DNA of 64,000 nt from Silurus meridionalis (GCF_014805685.1 NC_060898.1:8562001-8626000); one strand, 5' to 3'. Shown: positions 30,091-43,874, counted from the first letter of the stretch. Numbers and translations: made by a program. The notes: generated by a model not told the origin, from the letters alone.

Positions 30091-31880
30091 ATTTCCTATC
30101 AATAAACATATACTCTATAAGTGATTACTAGGAGGTCCTTAGATACCAGTGCTGTGTTACACATTACCATAACAAGAAAATAGCCATCACATGCAATAAT
30201 GTCTTTTCCACTGCAAATCTTTACTTTCTCTGAATGGTGAATTGGGGTGTTGAATCAGTCACATGCAGTGCTATGATCAAATCACTAAAACAGTAGGAGA
30301 CTAAGTTCTCACAGTAAGAAACATTTTATCACACATTTTATTAAAGAAATTACAATGTGCTAATTTAAGTACTTGGTGAAGATGTAGACATTTAGTCATT
30401 TTTAGAAAGATTTAATTTGATAATACTTTTAAAGAGGTCTTTACCTCAGATCTTTTCTAAACCACCTGGGAGACTTATCCAGGCAGGTTCCATGGACTCT
30501 GAGATGAGTTTATACTGATGTGGTGATTAAGGTGGTAAATACACCACACACTCAAGAATAAAAGATATCCGCAGTGGGAGTCTCAAAGAGGTCTTATTTT
30601 AGATAGCCTAGAACACTAATACAAGATAAGAAATATGATGGAACACAGTCTCTAATGTTCAGTGTAGCACCTCCACCACAACTAGGTTTCTTGCACACAA
30701 GCATGGTATTCATCAGAATTATTTTCAAGTGATCTACATTAAAATAATTAGTAACCTAGTGTGGTTGGATGATGTGGAAATGTAATTTCAATATGGACAC
30801 TTAAGCTACTTTTGAAAATATCAAATATTACATTATAATATCTATTTAAAAATATTACATCCATGAAAAAAGTAGCGGCCTATCTGATTTTTTCAGTGTA
30901 ATCGATATATTGCTATGTTAAAAGCCGTTTTTGCTGTCCCGATTATGATGAGAGCTTTAGAACTTGTATAAAAAAAACTACTGTTAAGTAAATTCAGCTA
31001 TAATCAGCTATATGTGTTCTAAAAAAAAATACAATTACCATTTACCTTCAACTTAAACTTCAAGAGTGAAAAAAATAACAAAAAAACAGTATTCAAACCA
31101 AAATAATTGAAAACAGCACATTTTCTTAGATGGTGTGTGTGCTAAATTTACCAGGGTTTATAATGACTTCCCCAACTTAAAGTACTCCTTTCCCATATTA
31201 AACCGGAAATGTGTCAACCTGTTTCATTGCAGGGAACACATCCGTCAGATGCTCTCAGATGCTCTTAGTTTCACTACAGGTGTTACTCATGAAGACAAGC
31301 CTGGTTTCAAAGTATTTTGGAAGCTAACTGTTAAGGCTAGAAACAAGGCCTTTTAATATATTCACAATAGCAGTTATGCAGTTTGTGCAGTTGAGATATG
31401 CATCAAGCAATGGGAAATATCTTACATCACATTTTTTCTGTGAACACTACTTTCCTATAGTCTGACTTATATGAGACTGTTGGCATTGTCAAACATGTTT
31501 ATGATGTGTGTGTCTTTACCTTGAATGGACATGTTGAGTTCACTGAGTTTCGCAAACACATCAGCAAACATGTGCCCTACTGGTTCCTCAAACAAAACAG
31601 ACTTCTCTTGCACATGCTTCTTGCTTATATATTCTTGTATAATAGCTTTGCTGACATATTCATTGGCAAATTACAAGCAAAATGTTTGTATGATTCCAAA
31701 TTCTTCAAATCTGCTGTTGATTAGACACATTAGGAAATTAGATGCTAATTAGAAAATAAGTCATTAGACAATTCTAACAGAAAATGGCATAATAAAGTGC
31801 ATTGAACTTATTTTGGCCCAGTGAATCTAGAAAAGTGGACACACCGACACATTAACACTTAAGACCATAAAAATAATTTC
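30091..31880. other. intergenic sequence with nothing recognised
   Basis: AT-rich. The reading frames near 31135-31356 and 31506-31724 have no family match I can see. Confidence 0.5.
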
Positions 31881-32150
31881 AAGTCAAGTCAAGTCAAGAA
31901 GCTTTTATTGTCATTTCAACCATAAATAGCTGACGCAGTACAAAGTGAAATGAAACAAAGTTCCTCCTGAACCCTGGTGCTACATACAACAACAATAACA
32001 GAAAACACAGGGCTAAGGACTAGTAAGTGTCCTCGCCACATAAAGTGCATCGTGTGCAACCTGGTGCAAACAGTGCAAAGGCAATACAAGACAGTGTAAG
32101 ACAAATACACAAAACACAAAAAAAAAAATAGCGACGCCAGTAAACCTGTT
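31881..32150 (+). repeat. dispersed teleost repeat
   Basis: Begins with (AAGTC)n and gaagcttttattgtcatttc, then blocks such as agtacaaagtgaaatgaaac and cctggtgcaaacagtgc that recur in fish genomes. Class unknown to me. Confidence 0.5.
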
Positions 32151-32289
32151 GTATATTGCACAATGCGGTGTGCAATTTAAAATTTGAGCCAAATTTACTT
32201 AAAGGTGGGTACACTAGCTTTGGCAGAACTTGGCCTCAATTTAGTGAGAATGTTCTTTAGACCTTTCCTAATCAATATGCTAAGTTTAA

Positions 32290-32465
32290 TTTATATTACA
32301 TTTATGGCGTTTGGCAGACTCTTTTATTCAGGGCGACTTACAACTGAGCAGTTGATGCTTAAGGGCCTTACTCAAGGGCCCAGAAGTGGCAGCTTGGAGA
32401 GGCTGGGATTAAAACTTGTGATCTGAGTCAGAGGCCAATGCCTTAACCACTGAGCTACCACCTTC
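32290..32465 (-). mobile_element. tRNA-derived SINE with an L2-type tail
   Basis: On the minus strand: ggtggtagctcagtggttaa (A box), cacaagttttaatcccagcc (B-box-like), ctgccacttctgggcccttg, gtctgccaaacgccataaat. Better preserved than the copy at 14061-14220. Confidence 0.75.
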
Positions 32466-35400
32466 CTTTCACAGCTACAACAGACTGTAATATGGGCTGC
32501 AATGGACACGTTTATTCCATAATTAGTCCCCGTTTGCTGTTACAATAACCTCAGTTCTGCTGAAAAGATGCTTCATTAGAGTTTTGAGTGTGTTTGTGGA
32601 GATTTTACTTGTTTAATAAAGTCAGGTAGTGATTTAAGGTGAGACTCATATTAATGTGCTCATTATCTATAAACATGAAACAAGTGCAAAAACAAAAACA
32701 AAAGGTGTAGTTTGGTGCAGTGGCTGATAGGGTTAATAAAGATATTCCAGACATCATCTAGTTCTATTGTACATATCCATCTTTTTTTTTTAATAAAGTT
32801 TAAACATTTTTCAAGCTTTATTTTTCTATTGTTATGTTTAAGTGAAATCACTAGGTGGTGCTATTTGCTAGCACTATGATGATCCTGGCGGGACCAGAGT
32901 CATATTGAGTGTGATTACTGGGTTTGGTAATTGTACAGGACAGATAAATTAGTATTGCTTTCACTGTATGAGTGAACAGAGGAGCACATTTTATTTGACA
33001 AGTGCTGGGGACTGATATTGGTGGTTCTGCTCTATTTACAACTATTTATACACATTATACTTTGTTTACAGTATATATACGCATTGTTCTGATACTACTG
33101 TTGTGTAATAAAATAATTCTAACAACATAAAATATATAATAATGGTAACAACAATAATAATACAATATGCATTATACAATATATTATTATAAACAGTACA
33201 ACAGAATGTATTATTATCAACAGTATATAAAATATATTATTTTTAACAGTATAGATCATCATTGTCTTGCATTTTGAATGCTGAAAAGCTGTTTTTCTAT
33301 TTTCTAAGCACAATTGATTTTTCATAAAACTCCTGCTGAAATGCCTGAACAAAGAATAAATGTTCCAACATAATATATACTATACTATAAAGATTGGCAG
33401 ACAGTAATAAACTGTAAACCTTTGGTGCAACAACATTTATTTTAAAGTGCATTATTAGTCACAGGTACACGTTGTGCAGTTTCATAAGGACTTTAGCTGG
33501 TACGTTTTATTGCATCTTGGAAAATCTGCCACAGCTGTTCTGGAAACATTGTGGGACTTTTTCTTTTTCTGCATGAACCCAGCAGTCTTTATTATTTTTT
33601 GGAGGAAAGTAAAATGTTCTGTACAAACTTGTGCAGAGTAAGAAAACAGACATCTTTATCAAACTCTGTTTTGAAATAGATTTTTTTAAATATGAAAAGA
33701 TTTTTTTAATATAGCAAAAAAAAAAAAAAAGTATGTAGAATGTATGTATTGTGTTTTACGGATGTGCATCTGCTTAACTAGGGCAGATCTATTTAACATC
33801 TCGAGGCAAAGACAACGATAAAACACATTAAAGAAACATACAATGCACTATGATGCAATGGAAAAATATGATGCTATGCAATTTAATATGGTGCAGATAT
33901 TTGGCTTTTATTTCTTTGGTTCATACAAACAGACATTCATAAATTTTCTTAAGTGCCTTCTGACTTCTAATGCATTGCTCTTTCACAAAGAGGCCTTTGC
34001 AGTGCAATAAAAAAAAAAGATAAAATAAAACCAGATGTTCTTTTTCTTTTTTCAGGAAGATGCAGCTCTACCTCTGCCATGTTAATCTATATTCTTTATG
34101 ACTCTCAGGACACGCCTCGATCTCCATAGTGTTGTGATACGTCATATTCATAACATTGTTTACTTTTATGCCGATGCACCAATTTGAATCTATAACTCTT
34201 ACCCTCCCTACCATGTTTATTACTGTATCTTGTGTTTTTAAAATTGAAAGTTGGAAGGAATACTTGAGTGGCAATACTGAGCTTTATTTCTTCCTCCTAA
34301 GCTCCAAGCTTTAAGTCTTTGTTTCCTTATGTCTTTTTATAAATTATGCTAACTGATGACTTACTGTATATATGAAACTCTTGAATCTCAAATAATTCTA
34401 TGGATAAAGAATTCTGCAGTCAACTATACTTACATTTTCATGTTCACATTTAGGACCATGCTCAGAAGAATGAGTATTTTAAAAAAAATAAACTTTATAA
34501 TCCATATGTCCATGACACATGATCATTTATTTTTTTGCAGTTGTTGTAAAACCATGTTAGTTGAATATGCTGGCTGAAATATCTATTTATTAGTTTATTC
34601 AGGACAAAAGAAGGGTAGACAGAGCAGAAGAAAAAAAAGATAACATTTTCCTGTAATTTTGCTGTTCATTTAGTTAAAAATAAACAGGCTATGATATGGG
34701 ACATAGCTTTAAAAGTGTCACTTGTTTGTTTTGGCACTGAATCTACCCAGAAAAAAAGGTTTCAATATTTAGTACCACTGCAATTTTAATCTCGAATGAC
34801 TTGAAAAATCAAGCTGTGATGGCAAATTCCAAATGTCACACTCCAGCACCCTGTTGGCTTATAATGAGATTAGCAACATGCCAACATTATACCACAAAGT
34901 TACACTTAAATAAAGCCCTAAATCTCCTAATAAGAAAACATTAGTAGAAAGGAATTTTCAGATTTAGTATTTCATAACTGTTGCAAGTATAGAGCATGAC
35001 ACGGCTCAAAAGCTATTACAAGGAACACTGTAATGCAAATGAAATATTGATGTTTCGTTTTATGGTGGCATCTGCAGTATGTGGTCATGAAATATTAAAA
35101 CATGGCAGGGGGAGACGCAGTCTATATTTCAGATGTGTGTTTGAGAGACATGAAATAAAGCATAGCTATGCAAAGAAACAGAGAATGAGACAGAAAAAGG
35201 AAGAAAATGAATGTAATGTCAATTGTTGTAAATCCTGTATAGTAGAATAAACAGTTGGAAAGTGACATTACTGTAAATGTAGCATTTTTAATGTTTTTAT
35301 GATTGGCTGATTGATTCAAGCGTTTTGGCAAATATTTGCAGGAACTGTAATAAGATATTGTACAAATAAGTAGTATTGTACAAATAAGCACAATTATTTC

Positions 35401-35889
35401 AGTGTTTTAATGTTCTTATGAAATCAGATTCAACAGATAGCAGACTATTCAATGTTTTGGTGAGCAAGCTTTTGGGACAGATCATTAAAAATATATAATA
35501 GTAAATTGCATCTATCATTTGATTGCACATGAATTTCTTGCAAAAATCGATTTCAACTGATGGCTCACTGACATCACCAAACTGTTGCATTCTGCTGCAT
35601 TTTTTTTTTATGCTTTTCTATGGCATTTTTATTTTGTTACAACTCCATGTTGTTTGATTTTGGGAGTTTTTCCTGTCAGATCTTTCTGCAGGAGCTGAAA
35701 TGTATATTCAATTGTGTTTGTGAATTTGTTGAGTGACTTGACCAGTCTAAAACCTTCTTGGGACATTGTCTTGCTGCATGATGAAATTACTTCTAATTTG
35801 ATTAAATGTATTTCTTTGTAAATCAACATGCAACATGTTTCTGTAGACTTCGAAATTGAATCTGTTGTTACAAACACAAGGTACATAAC
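32466..35889. other. intergenic sequence with nothing recognised
   Basis: AT-rich, with a 14-bp A run near 33717. No exon, RNA gene or repeat family was identified with confidence. Confidence 0.45.
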
Positions 35890-36100
35890 CAATAAAGATA
35901 AACCTCCTCCTCCATCCATAAACCTCCTCATGCCTGCACTCTTTTCTTGACTTCTCTAACACACTCTCCATAACTTTGCACTGTTGACCCCAGGTAACTG
36001 AACTCCTCCACCTTCTCCACCTCTTCTCCCTGCAACCGCACCACTCCACTGCCCTCCCTCTCATTCACACACATGTACTCTGTCTTACTCCTACTGAAGA
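35890..36100 (-). mobile_element. RTE-like LINE fragment with internal deletion
   Basis: The minus strand encodes YMCVNEREG, then VVRLQGEEVEKVEEF-type text out to the KRVQAG-like position, and jumps to RRFMD, which belongs far downstream near the C terminus. Much of it duplicates 37100-37230. Confidence 0.7.
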
Positions 36101-36599
36101 CTGATTTATGAATTTAAAATTTAAATTCAAAATATGTTTGTTTCTGGAAAGCTGCTTTGGGAAAATGACCACAATTAAAAGTGCTAAACAAATAAAAATA
36201 AATAAAATAGTTTGAATGTTTTGGACCATGAGCAGAAGTTTTCTTTTCTACATTTTGACATTTTCATTTGACACTTGTTTCCAGAGCTTTCCAGCTTTTT
36301 GTGGCACCTCAGTGTATTTTCAATTTTTTTGCAAAATCCAATCTCGTTGTTCGATTCTTACTGCTGATAAGTGGCTTGCGTCTTGTATGGCCTTTCTGTT
36401 CACAAAGTCTTCTTCGACAAACTAATCTTATTTCTATTCATGGCGGGATTTTAATAAACATGTTTTAGTGTTAGCGATAAAAATGTGAATATTAATGTTT
36501 ACTCTCATCATTGATACAATAAAAATGCTGTATAACAAGTAATAAAAATGTTAACAGTTTTAGCAGTTATGTGGAAAAATGTGTTGAAATGTTACGTTC
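36101..36599. other. spacer between two LINE fragments
   Basis: AT-rich. A possible Tc1-like scrap lies near 36230-36420, but nothing is firm enough to annotate. Confidence 0.4.
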
Positions 36600-37372
36600 T
36601 GACTGTACTCTACATCTGCCTATTTTAAACCAATTACCTGCATGTCTTCCCTCACCACATCCATGAACCTCCTCCTTGGCCTTCCTCTTTTCCTCCTTCC
36701 TGGTGGCTCCATCCTCAGCATTCTCCTACCGATATACCCCAAGTCCCTCCTCTACACATGTTCAAACCATCTCAATCTCGCCTCCCTCACCTTGTCTCCA
36801 AAATGTCTTACATGCGCTGTCCCTCTCATAAATTCATTTCTAATCCTGTCCATCCTCGTCACTCCCAACGAAAACCTCAACATCTTCAGCTCTGCTACCT
36901 CCAGCTCCACCTCCTGTCTTTTAGTCAATGCCACTGTCTCTAAACCACACAACATCGCAGGTTTCACCACAGTCCTATAAACTTTCCCTTTCACTCTTGC
37001 AGATACTCTTCTATCACAAATCACTCCTGCTATCACTCTTCTCCACCCACTCCACCCTGCCTGCACTCTTTACTTTACTTCTCTAACACACTCTCCATTA
37101 CATTGCAATGTTGACCCCAGGTACCTAAACTCCTCCACCTTCTCCACCTCTTCTCCCTGCAACCGCACCACACCACAGCCCTCCCTCTCATTCACACACA
37201 TGTACTCTGTCTTACTCCTACTGACTTTCATTCCACTTCTCTCCAGCATGTACCTCCACCTCTCCAGGCTCTTCTCAACCAGCTCACTACTCTCACCACA
37301 AATCACAATATCATCCATGAACATCATAGTTCAGGGTGAATCCTGTCTGACCTCGTCCGTCAACCTGAAGTA
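36600..37372 (-). mobile_element. RTE-like LINE fragment: end of reverse transcriptase and C-terminal region
   Basis: Minus-strand translation gives RLTDEVRQDS-like text near 37360, then the catalytic FMDDIVICGESSELVEKSLE (the F/YxDD box), SRSKTEYMCVNEREG, KVEEFRYLGSTLQ, and in a second frame GWSGWRRVIAGVICDRRVSA and MDRIRNEFMRGTAHV, ending in RRFMDVVREDMQV-like text. A frame break near 37068 separates the two halves. The 5' part of the element is missing, as is usual for LINE copies. Confidence 0.8.
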
Positions 37373-37440
37373 GATCTACATGTGCTATACTAAAACACAC
37401 ATATGCTTCAACAACTAAACACATTGTTATTAGCTATACA

Positions 37441-37558
37441 TTATATATTCCCAGGATATGCTTGAATCTATTGTGAATCTGGCCATGAATAAATGAATTA
37501 ATAAACAATTAAATGAATGAATGAATGAATGAATGAATGAATGAATGAATGAATGAAT
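37441..37558 (+). repeat. repeat tail with (GAAT)n microsatellite
   Basis: ttcccaggatatgc and gaatctggccatgaataaat lead into about 11 copies of GAAT ending near 37558. This matches the tail of the SINE-like repeat at 21560-21870. Confidence 0.6.
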
Positions 37559-39239
37559 GGGAAAAGATGAGAGCTGTGTGGAGGAAAGAACAAAATAAAC
37601 AAGGCAAAAAAACTAAGATGTTTTTTTGTGTAAACATGAAGCAGTAGTTGGTGTGTTATTGTGTTAATAGTTAAATATATTCTTGCTGGGGAAATTGCTA
37701 AATGTCTAAATGTGTAATATCTTCTGCAGCTCACTTTCAAATAGCATGCACTACATTAATGAGAGTTGCGGGTGTGGGTTGTGATCTTATCAGCACAAAA
37801 ATATAGTCTTCCATAGAGCATGCATAATTTTTCACATGTATAACATATAAAATGGCTATAACCAGATATTTGATTTGCCCAGAACAAAACTAAATTATAG
37901 TAAATAGACAAAGGAGTCTTACAATAGTAATGTTTGTGAGATAAGCTAAAGAGGACTTAGAGACTTAGACTTCACCCAAATGGACCCTCCCCAGGGTTGT
38001 TACCAGTAAACAAAGAAAATAAGAGCTTAATGTTTGGTTGATGGAAGGAGGTGAGGTGCCGTGAGTCAATTCCCCTCTACATTTTAATAGTTTTGATAGC
38101 TCATGCAAATATACATAGCAATCTGAGTTCAATTATGGCTTAAAAAGAAATATAGTGGGAGAAGAACTTAGATATTTGTAAATTCAGTACAGAGATCTGT
38201 GCCTAATGCTCCTGAATACCATACCTGCAATTTGAAATGATCAAGTTCATCATAATGCTCCACTGATCCTTCATCATAGAGGTCTCAAATGTACAAAGAA
38301 GCAAAAAGATAAGTCTTTTTTGGATTAGGATTTGGATTAGTCATGGTTTCTGTTTTATTAGACACTTATAGCATACATGTGAATGCTTACAATACACTCA
38401 TGTAGACAAATCTTTAAACCTACACAATCAAACAGCCTTAATCATGAAATGTTTGTCTGTTTAATGAGAATTAAGTGCAAACACTATAAACTGCATAGAC
38501 TTTCCAACTGAACCTTGTCCAAGATCCAACTCCAACTCATCTGAACTATATGACTACACTAATGCCCCTTTAAACTGGTGACCTGAGAGGGAACATTTTA
38601 ACCCTATGCATATAATGGGTCAACTTGACCTACAAGATATTTAGCACTGGCTGTAAAGCACTGACAAAGCCTCATCTGACTTCTATGACTGTGGACCCCC
38701 AGATGTTCAGCCATATCATTCATTACTGTATTTTTCTAAATTCTGTTGCCAGAATGGCAATGCTGGTCAATAAAATATGACTGGCTGTCACCAGATCTGC
38801 CTGTGTGATATGTTCATACATGCAAATGAATAAAATAGGACAATATAAGGCTTAAACTTTAACTAGAGCAAAATCTCAGTGAGATTTTGGCCTGACCTAC
38901 CACCACTACCCAGGTAAGGACATACTGCAAGTGGTGCAAATGAATCTGAAAACAAGGCAAGCTTTGAGGTTTGTGCTAGGCTAAAGTTGATCCAGTCAGT
39001 CCTTGGCAAAAGGTTACTAACTGTTTATGAACAATTTGCAGGTTTCAATACACTGTTAATCACTGGTGGAATTCATTGTGGTCAGATGTTGGCAATTGTA
39101 TCTAGCAATTTCTTAGCATTGTTATTATGGCTATGTGCATTCCTTCCTTGTGAACTAATCTGCTTACCAAAATAGCTTTCATAGTGTCCCTGGGGATATC
39201 CATCACGCAAAAATGTAAAGCATCCTGAATTTGGTTTTC
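37559..39239. other. intergenic sequence, mostly unrecognised
   Basis: AT-rich. The part after about 38700 may be the upstream portion of the LINE relic that follows, but too decayed to show. Confidence 0.4.
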
Positions 39240-40060
39240 ACTAACAAAACTCAACGCCTCACCCATGTTGATCTTAGACTTAGATGTTTCAGTTCTGTTA
39301 ACACCAAGTTACACAGTATTTTCAGAGAGGCAACTACCAAGGCCATCTCACAAATGCAAGTGAATATGCAGAGACAGTAACTGCCTACATAAATAATTTA
39401 AAGCAGAAGTTCAAGCAGACACACTCAGGTCCTTCTATGCACATTTGAAAGCAATAAACACTGTGGCAAGGAAATTCACAAATCACTAGGATGAACAGGT
39501 ACTAGCCTTCAGTGAATTTGAGAAGGCTTCAGATTAACCCTTGCAAAACCATACTGTACAAGGATAAATTCTCAAGGACTGCACAGATTTGATGGCTGAC
39601 TTGTTGACATAACATTAACATTTACCTGAGCCAACAGTAATTTAACTGTATCTAAATCTACCTTAATCTTATAGGTGCCAAAGAAGTCAGCAGTGTCAAA
39701 CCTCAGGTCTTAGTAACACTTACACTGGTAATCATTAGATGCTTCATTGGCATGGTCATGAGTCCCCTGAAGAGTTTGCATACAGCCCCAAACACTCCAT
39801 AGAGAATACAATCTCTGATACCATTGACCCTAGCACAGGCCGACCGTAACAAGAAGAATACTTATCTTAAAATGTTGTTCATAGACTTCAGTTGAATACC
39901 ATCATTTCCTATCAGCTGATTGATAATCACTTTGCCCTGTGTAGTGGCTAGTTGACTTCCTCACAGGGAGATCACAATCAGTTTGGGTCAGCAGATCCCC
40001 ACCATCATTAGCCTGAGCACTAATACATGCTCACCCCACATGTTCAAAAAGGGTATTTTA
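39240..40060 (+). mobile_element. Rex1-like LINE reverse transcriptase relic
   Basis: Scattered but collinear pieces: YAHLKAINTVARKF near 39435, LKDCTDLMADLLT near 39570, MVMSPLKSLHTAPNT near 39750, FIDFS then LIDxLxF near 39880-39940, and WLVDFLTGRSQSVWVS near 39950. These correspond in order to the RT fingers, the FxDFSSAFNT box and the FLTxRxQ motif of Rex1/Babar-type elements. Many stops. Confidence 0.6.
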
Positions 40061-40398
40061 AGTCATCCACAAATGCAGGCTAAAGCCATACAAAGAAGAA
40101 ACTATATGTAAACATGAGCCAATAACGTCACCATCTTCTGTGGACCAAAGCTCATTTAAAATGAGCAAAAAAAAGTGGAAAAATATCCTTTTGGAAATTA
40201 AAAAAATGTCAACGTTTCTGGACTAAAAAGGTGAGGGACCATCTGACTTGCTATTAGTGCTCAGTTCTTTTCTCTTAAAACTATCAATTACCACAAACAT
40301 TTGATATGTTTTTTATGTTCTGTTGGTGCATTTGCAAATCATTGCATTTTGTTTTTATTTATATCTTACCCAGCATCACAACTTCTTTGGAATTGTAG
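40061..40398 (+). mobile_element. Tc1-family relic with large internal deletion
   Basis: gtggaccaaagctcatttaa belongs to the transposase; gcaaatcattgcattttg and tttggaattgtag to the 3' end. Same family as 48060-49170. Confidence 0.6.
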
Positions 40399-40399
40399 G

Positions 40400-40764
40400 T
40401 GCCTGAGACCCTCTAGCAGCCTGAGATCCTCTAGTGCTGCTCGAATTGCACCACCTTCTCTCAGGGTAAGAGGTAAGTATACATCAATGCTCTATTCTGT
40501 TCTGGCACCAAGAATGTCCAAACTCCCTGGATGTCCAAACAGCAGAGGCCCTGGTTATCTTCAAGTGATGGGTAAAGACATACCTCTTCCTGAAACACGT
40601 AAACTGATACTTTCTAAGCTTTGTTTAAAAAAGAAACTTCTTTATCTGAAGTTTGTAATCTAGCATACCAGTGTAGATTTATTCATTGATAGAGACTCAA
40701 AACACTTTTGTACGTCGCTCTGGACAACGGCATCTGCTAAATGCAGCAAATGTAAATGTAAACC
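40400..40764 (+). mobile_element. L2-like LINE 3' end
   Basis: A degraded C terminus (SVLAPRMSKLPGCPN, then KTYLF-like positions) is followed by gtacgtcgctctggacaacg, catctgctaaatgcag and the ATGTAA tail typical of fish L2. Confidence 0.7.
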
Positions 40765-42367
40765 CGTTCATTTGTAATCTGTTAGTAGGCTTTTCATAAC
40801 ACATTTAAAAAAATATATTAGGCACTTACATGAACCTGGGAATCATTCCTTTTATTAAGACGAATTTGTGTAACGGGCAAATACAGACAGTCTGAACTTG
40901 ACACAAGCGATTATATCACATCGACCATCAGCATTCAGCCAAGCACAAAGAGAGAATAAAAGCAGACAGTACATCATTCTACAAGTGTAAAACAAAACAA
41001 AAAACTACCATTGAGGAAAGAATGCAGTAAGGTCCAAAAGTATAAGTTTACTTCCTAGAACAAGTAGTACCGATAGCAACATTAGACACTTTGAGTCAAC
41101 AACAACGACAACAACAATAACAGTGCAATTTAAAATAAATAAAAGGTATGGTTTTATATCATTGGACAAAATAAATAATATAATCACGGTACATTTAATT
41201 TTTAAAAGAGTTTGGTCATTCAAACAATATACACACTTTTTTCTTTGTAATGCATTGTGGATTGCAAAAGAGACAAAATAAAACATCTGTTTGTAGTGAC
41301 TTTGTCTTTTGGTCCCTAAAATCAATGTGTGGCCAAACATCCTTATTAATGTCATTTGATCATAATTTCATTATAAAATAATGATAAAAATAAATAAATA
41401 AATAAATAGGAAGATGAAGAAGAAGAAAAAAGAGGAGGAGGAGGAGGAAGTGAAAAAAATGGGATTGTATGGATTATCATTACATCATATTACTTAGCAC
41501 TTTTGGCCATTTACAACATTTTATTTAATTGTTTGTTTGTTTTTCTGTTTGTTTGTTTTATTTTACAGTTTTACAGTTATTTCACAGTAAGAAACACTTT
41601 AATTGATTCTGATGGTTCCAGTTTGGGATTATCAAGCACCAATGTTTTGACCCTACAGTATATTTTGCTTAAAGAAATATATGAAAATACTGTCTGCCTC
41701 ATAAAAGGGTAAATATCTTCAGGTTCTTTGTGTGATGTAATTTTCTTAGACTCCTACTGAATACTTGTCCCTTGTTTATAAATGCATACGATGCACAATA
41801 ATTTATTGCGATATTTTATATGTTGCAATATTCAGCTAATAAAAAGAAAGCATTTGGCTACCAAAATCCAAAAATAAAAAATAAATAAAGCTGGCATAAT
41901 TGGAGAGGAAATAAAAGAAAAATGAATTTCACTGAAGTTAGAGGAGGTTTTGAAGTAGTGGTCGCTGCAAATAAAAAGGCAATTATGGAAACCAGAACCA
42001 GAAACAAAATCACAATAATTTTCTCCTTACCTGTAGTTAAATGAACTTAAGTGTAATTGACTGAGATGCTAAACACTGAAAAGCATATTGTATTCACATT
42101 CACACAAAATTATTACTCAAACATTCTGTTAAATGTCTACATTTATGCATAATAAGACTATATAAGGTAAATATGATTTTTTTTTTTTATTCTTAGCATG
42201 GATATTGTTTGCTTTTGTATAATTATTTTACAGCATTTAGTATACTTATTTTATTCTGATTGACTTATAAAATAATTATTTAATGATGAAAGATATGCTC
42301 CCATTAACTCTGAGGACAGGCTGGTCTGGCTCAGTTGACAGAAGATGTATTATAATAATATTATATA
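40765..42367. other. intergenic sequence with a purine-rich tract
   Basis: AT-rich. Positions 41408-41451 are a GAA/GGA purine run. Nothing else recognised. Confidence 0.5.
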
Positions 42368-43872
42368 CAGTATCTCACAAAAGTGAGTACACCCCTCACA
42401 TTTCAGCAACCAACAGACAATAGTATAGAAATGAAACTTGGATATATTTTAGAGTAGTCAATGTGCAACTTGTATAGCAGTAAAGATTTACTCTCCTATG
42501 AAAATAGCTGGCAACAAAAGTGAGTAAAACCTAAGTGATAAATCTGTACGTCGCTTAACCATGCAAATCCATATAGATAATCATGTTCATGTTTTTGTCT
42601 GCTTGACAGGACTATACAAATTTGTGTATCTTGTATTAGAGCAGTTAGAATTAGGTTCTTTGAGTGCAACTCTCTCATACTGGCCACTGGATGTTCAACA
42701 TGGCACCTCATGACAAAGAACGCTCTAAGGATTTGAGTATTAGAATTGTTGCAAAGGTAAATAAGAACAGTAACCCCTTGAAACTGAGTTACAGTACAGT
42801 GGCCAGGGTCATGCAGAGGTTTTCCAAGACGGGTTCCACTCGGAACAGACCTCGCAAGGGTCGATCAGAGAAGTTGAGTCCTTGTGCTGTGCGTCAGGTG
42901 CAGAAGCTACCTCAAAAAACAGACGCATGAGTGCTGCCAGCATTGCTTTAGCAGTTGCAGAGGTGGAAGGTCTGATTGGCAGTGCTCAGATCATATGCAG
43001 CACACTGCAACAAGTCTGTTTGCATGGTCGTCATCCTGAAAGGAAGCCTCTTCTAAAGCTGGTTCACAAGAAAGCCTGCAAAAACTACTTTGCTAAAGAC
43101 AACCTGTTCAAGAACATGAATTACCGGAATTACCTGTGGTCTGAAGAGACTAAGATAAACTTGTTTGGCTCAGATGGTGTCCAGCATGTGTGGGGACATG
43201 CCCTTGTAAGAGTACCAAGAAAATTGTGTCTTGCCTACTGTCAAGCATAGTGGTGGTAGCATCATGGTCTGGGGCTAAATGAGTGCCGCTGGTACTGGGG
43301 TGGTGCGGTTCTTTAAGGACAATATGGATTCCAACCATACTGTACTATACTGTGACATTCTAAGGCAGAACACGATGCCCCCCCCTTCAGAAACTGGGCC
43401 AAACAGCAGTTTTCCAACACAAAACTCCAAACACACCGCAAGATGACAATTTCCTTGCTAAAGGTAAAGATGATGGAGTGGCCAAGTATGTCTCCAGAGC
43501 TGAGCCCTTTTTACCACCTGTGGGGCATCTTCAAGCTGGAGAAGTGCAATGTGTCAAACATCCCAACAACAACCTGTACAGCTCTGGTGAATTCCATGCC
43601 CAGGAGGATTAAGGTGTTGCACACAAAATATTGACACTTTGGGCACAGTTTTGACATGTTCACTTAGGGTGTACTCACGTTTGTTGCCAGCTATTTTGAC
43701 ATTAATGGCTGTACGTTGAGTTATTTCCAGAGGACAGTAAATCTGTACTGCTATACAAGCTGCACATTAACTACTCTAAAATATATGCACATTTCATTTT
43801 TATAGCATTGTCCCTTGGGAAGATGAATGGTTGCTAAAATGTGAGGGGTGTACTCACTTTTGTGGGATACTG
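42368..43872 (+). mobile_element. Tc1-type DNA transposon with TA target duplication
   Basis: The left end is cagtatctcacaaaagtgag and the right end its complement, flanked by TA at 42366-42367 and 43873-43874. Length 1505 bp. A different Tc1 family from the copies at 7889, 45267 and 59128. Confidence 0.92.
42700..43634 (+). pseudogene. broken Tc1-type transposase of the 42368-43872 element
   Basis: MAPHDKERSKDLSIRIVAKV is followed by the DNA-binding region (STVARVMQRFSKTGSTRNRP), then a frameshift near 42910. The catalytic region keeps WSEETKINLFG, where most Tc1 enzymes have WSDET, so the first acidic residue is E in place of D. A stop follows GSIMVWG-like text near 43277, and further indels disrupt the rest (MSPELSPFYHLWGIF in place of [11 protein letters not shown]). 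Confidence 0.85.
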
Positions 43873-43874
43873 TA

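Noticed and set aside
31135..31724. Two plus-strand frames that could be exons (HIRQMLSDALSFTTGVTHED; LNGHVEFTEFRKHISKHVP).
   Set aside because: No consistent splice phases and no recognisable family; kept out for lack of support.
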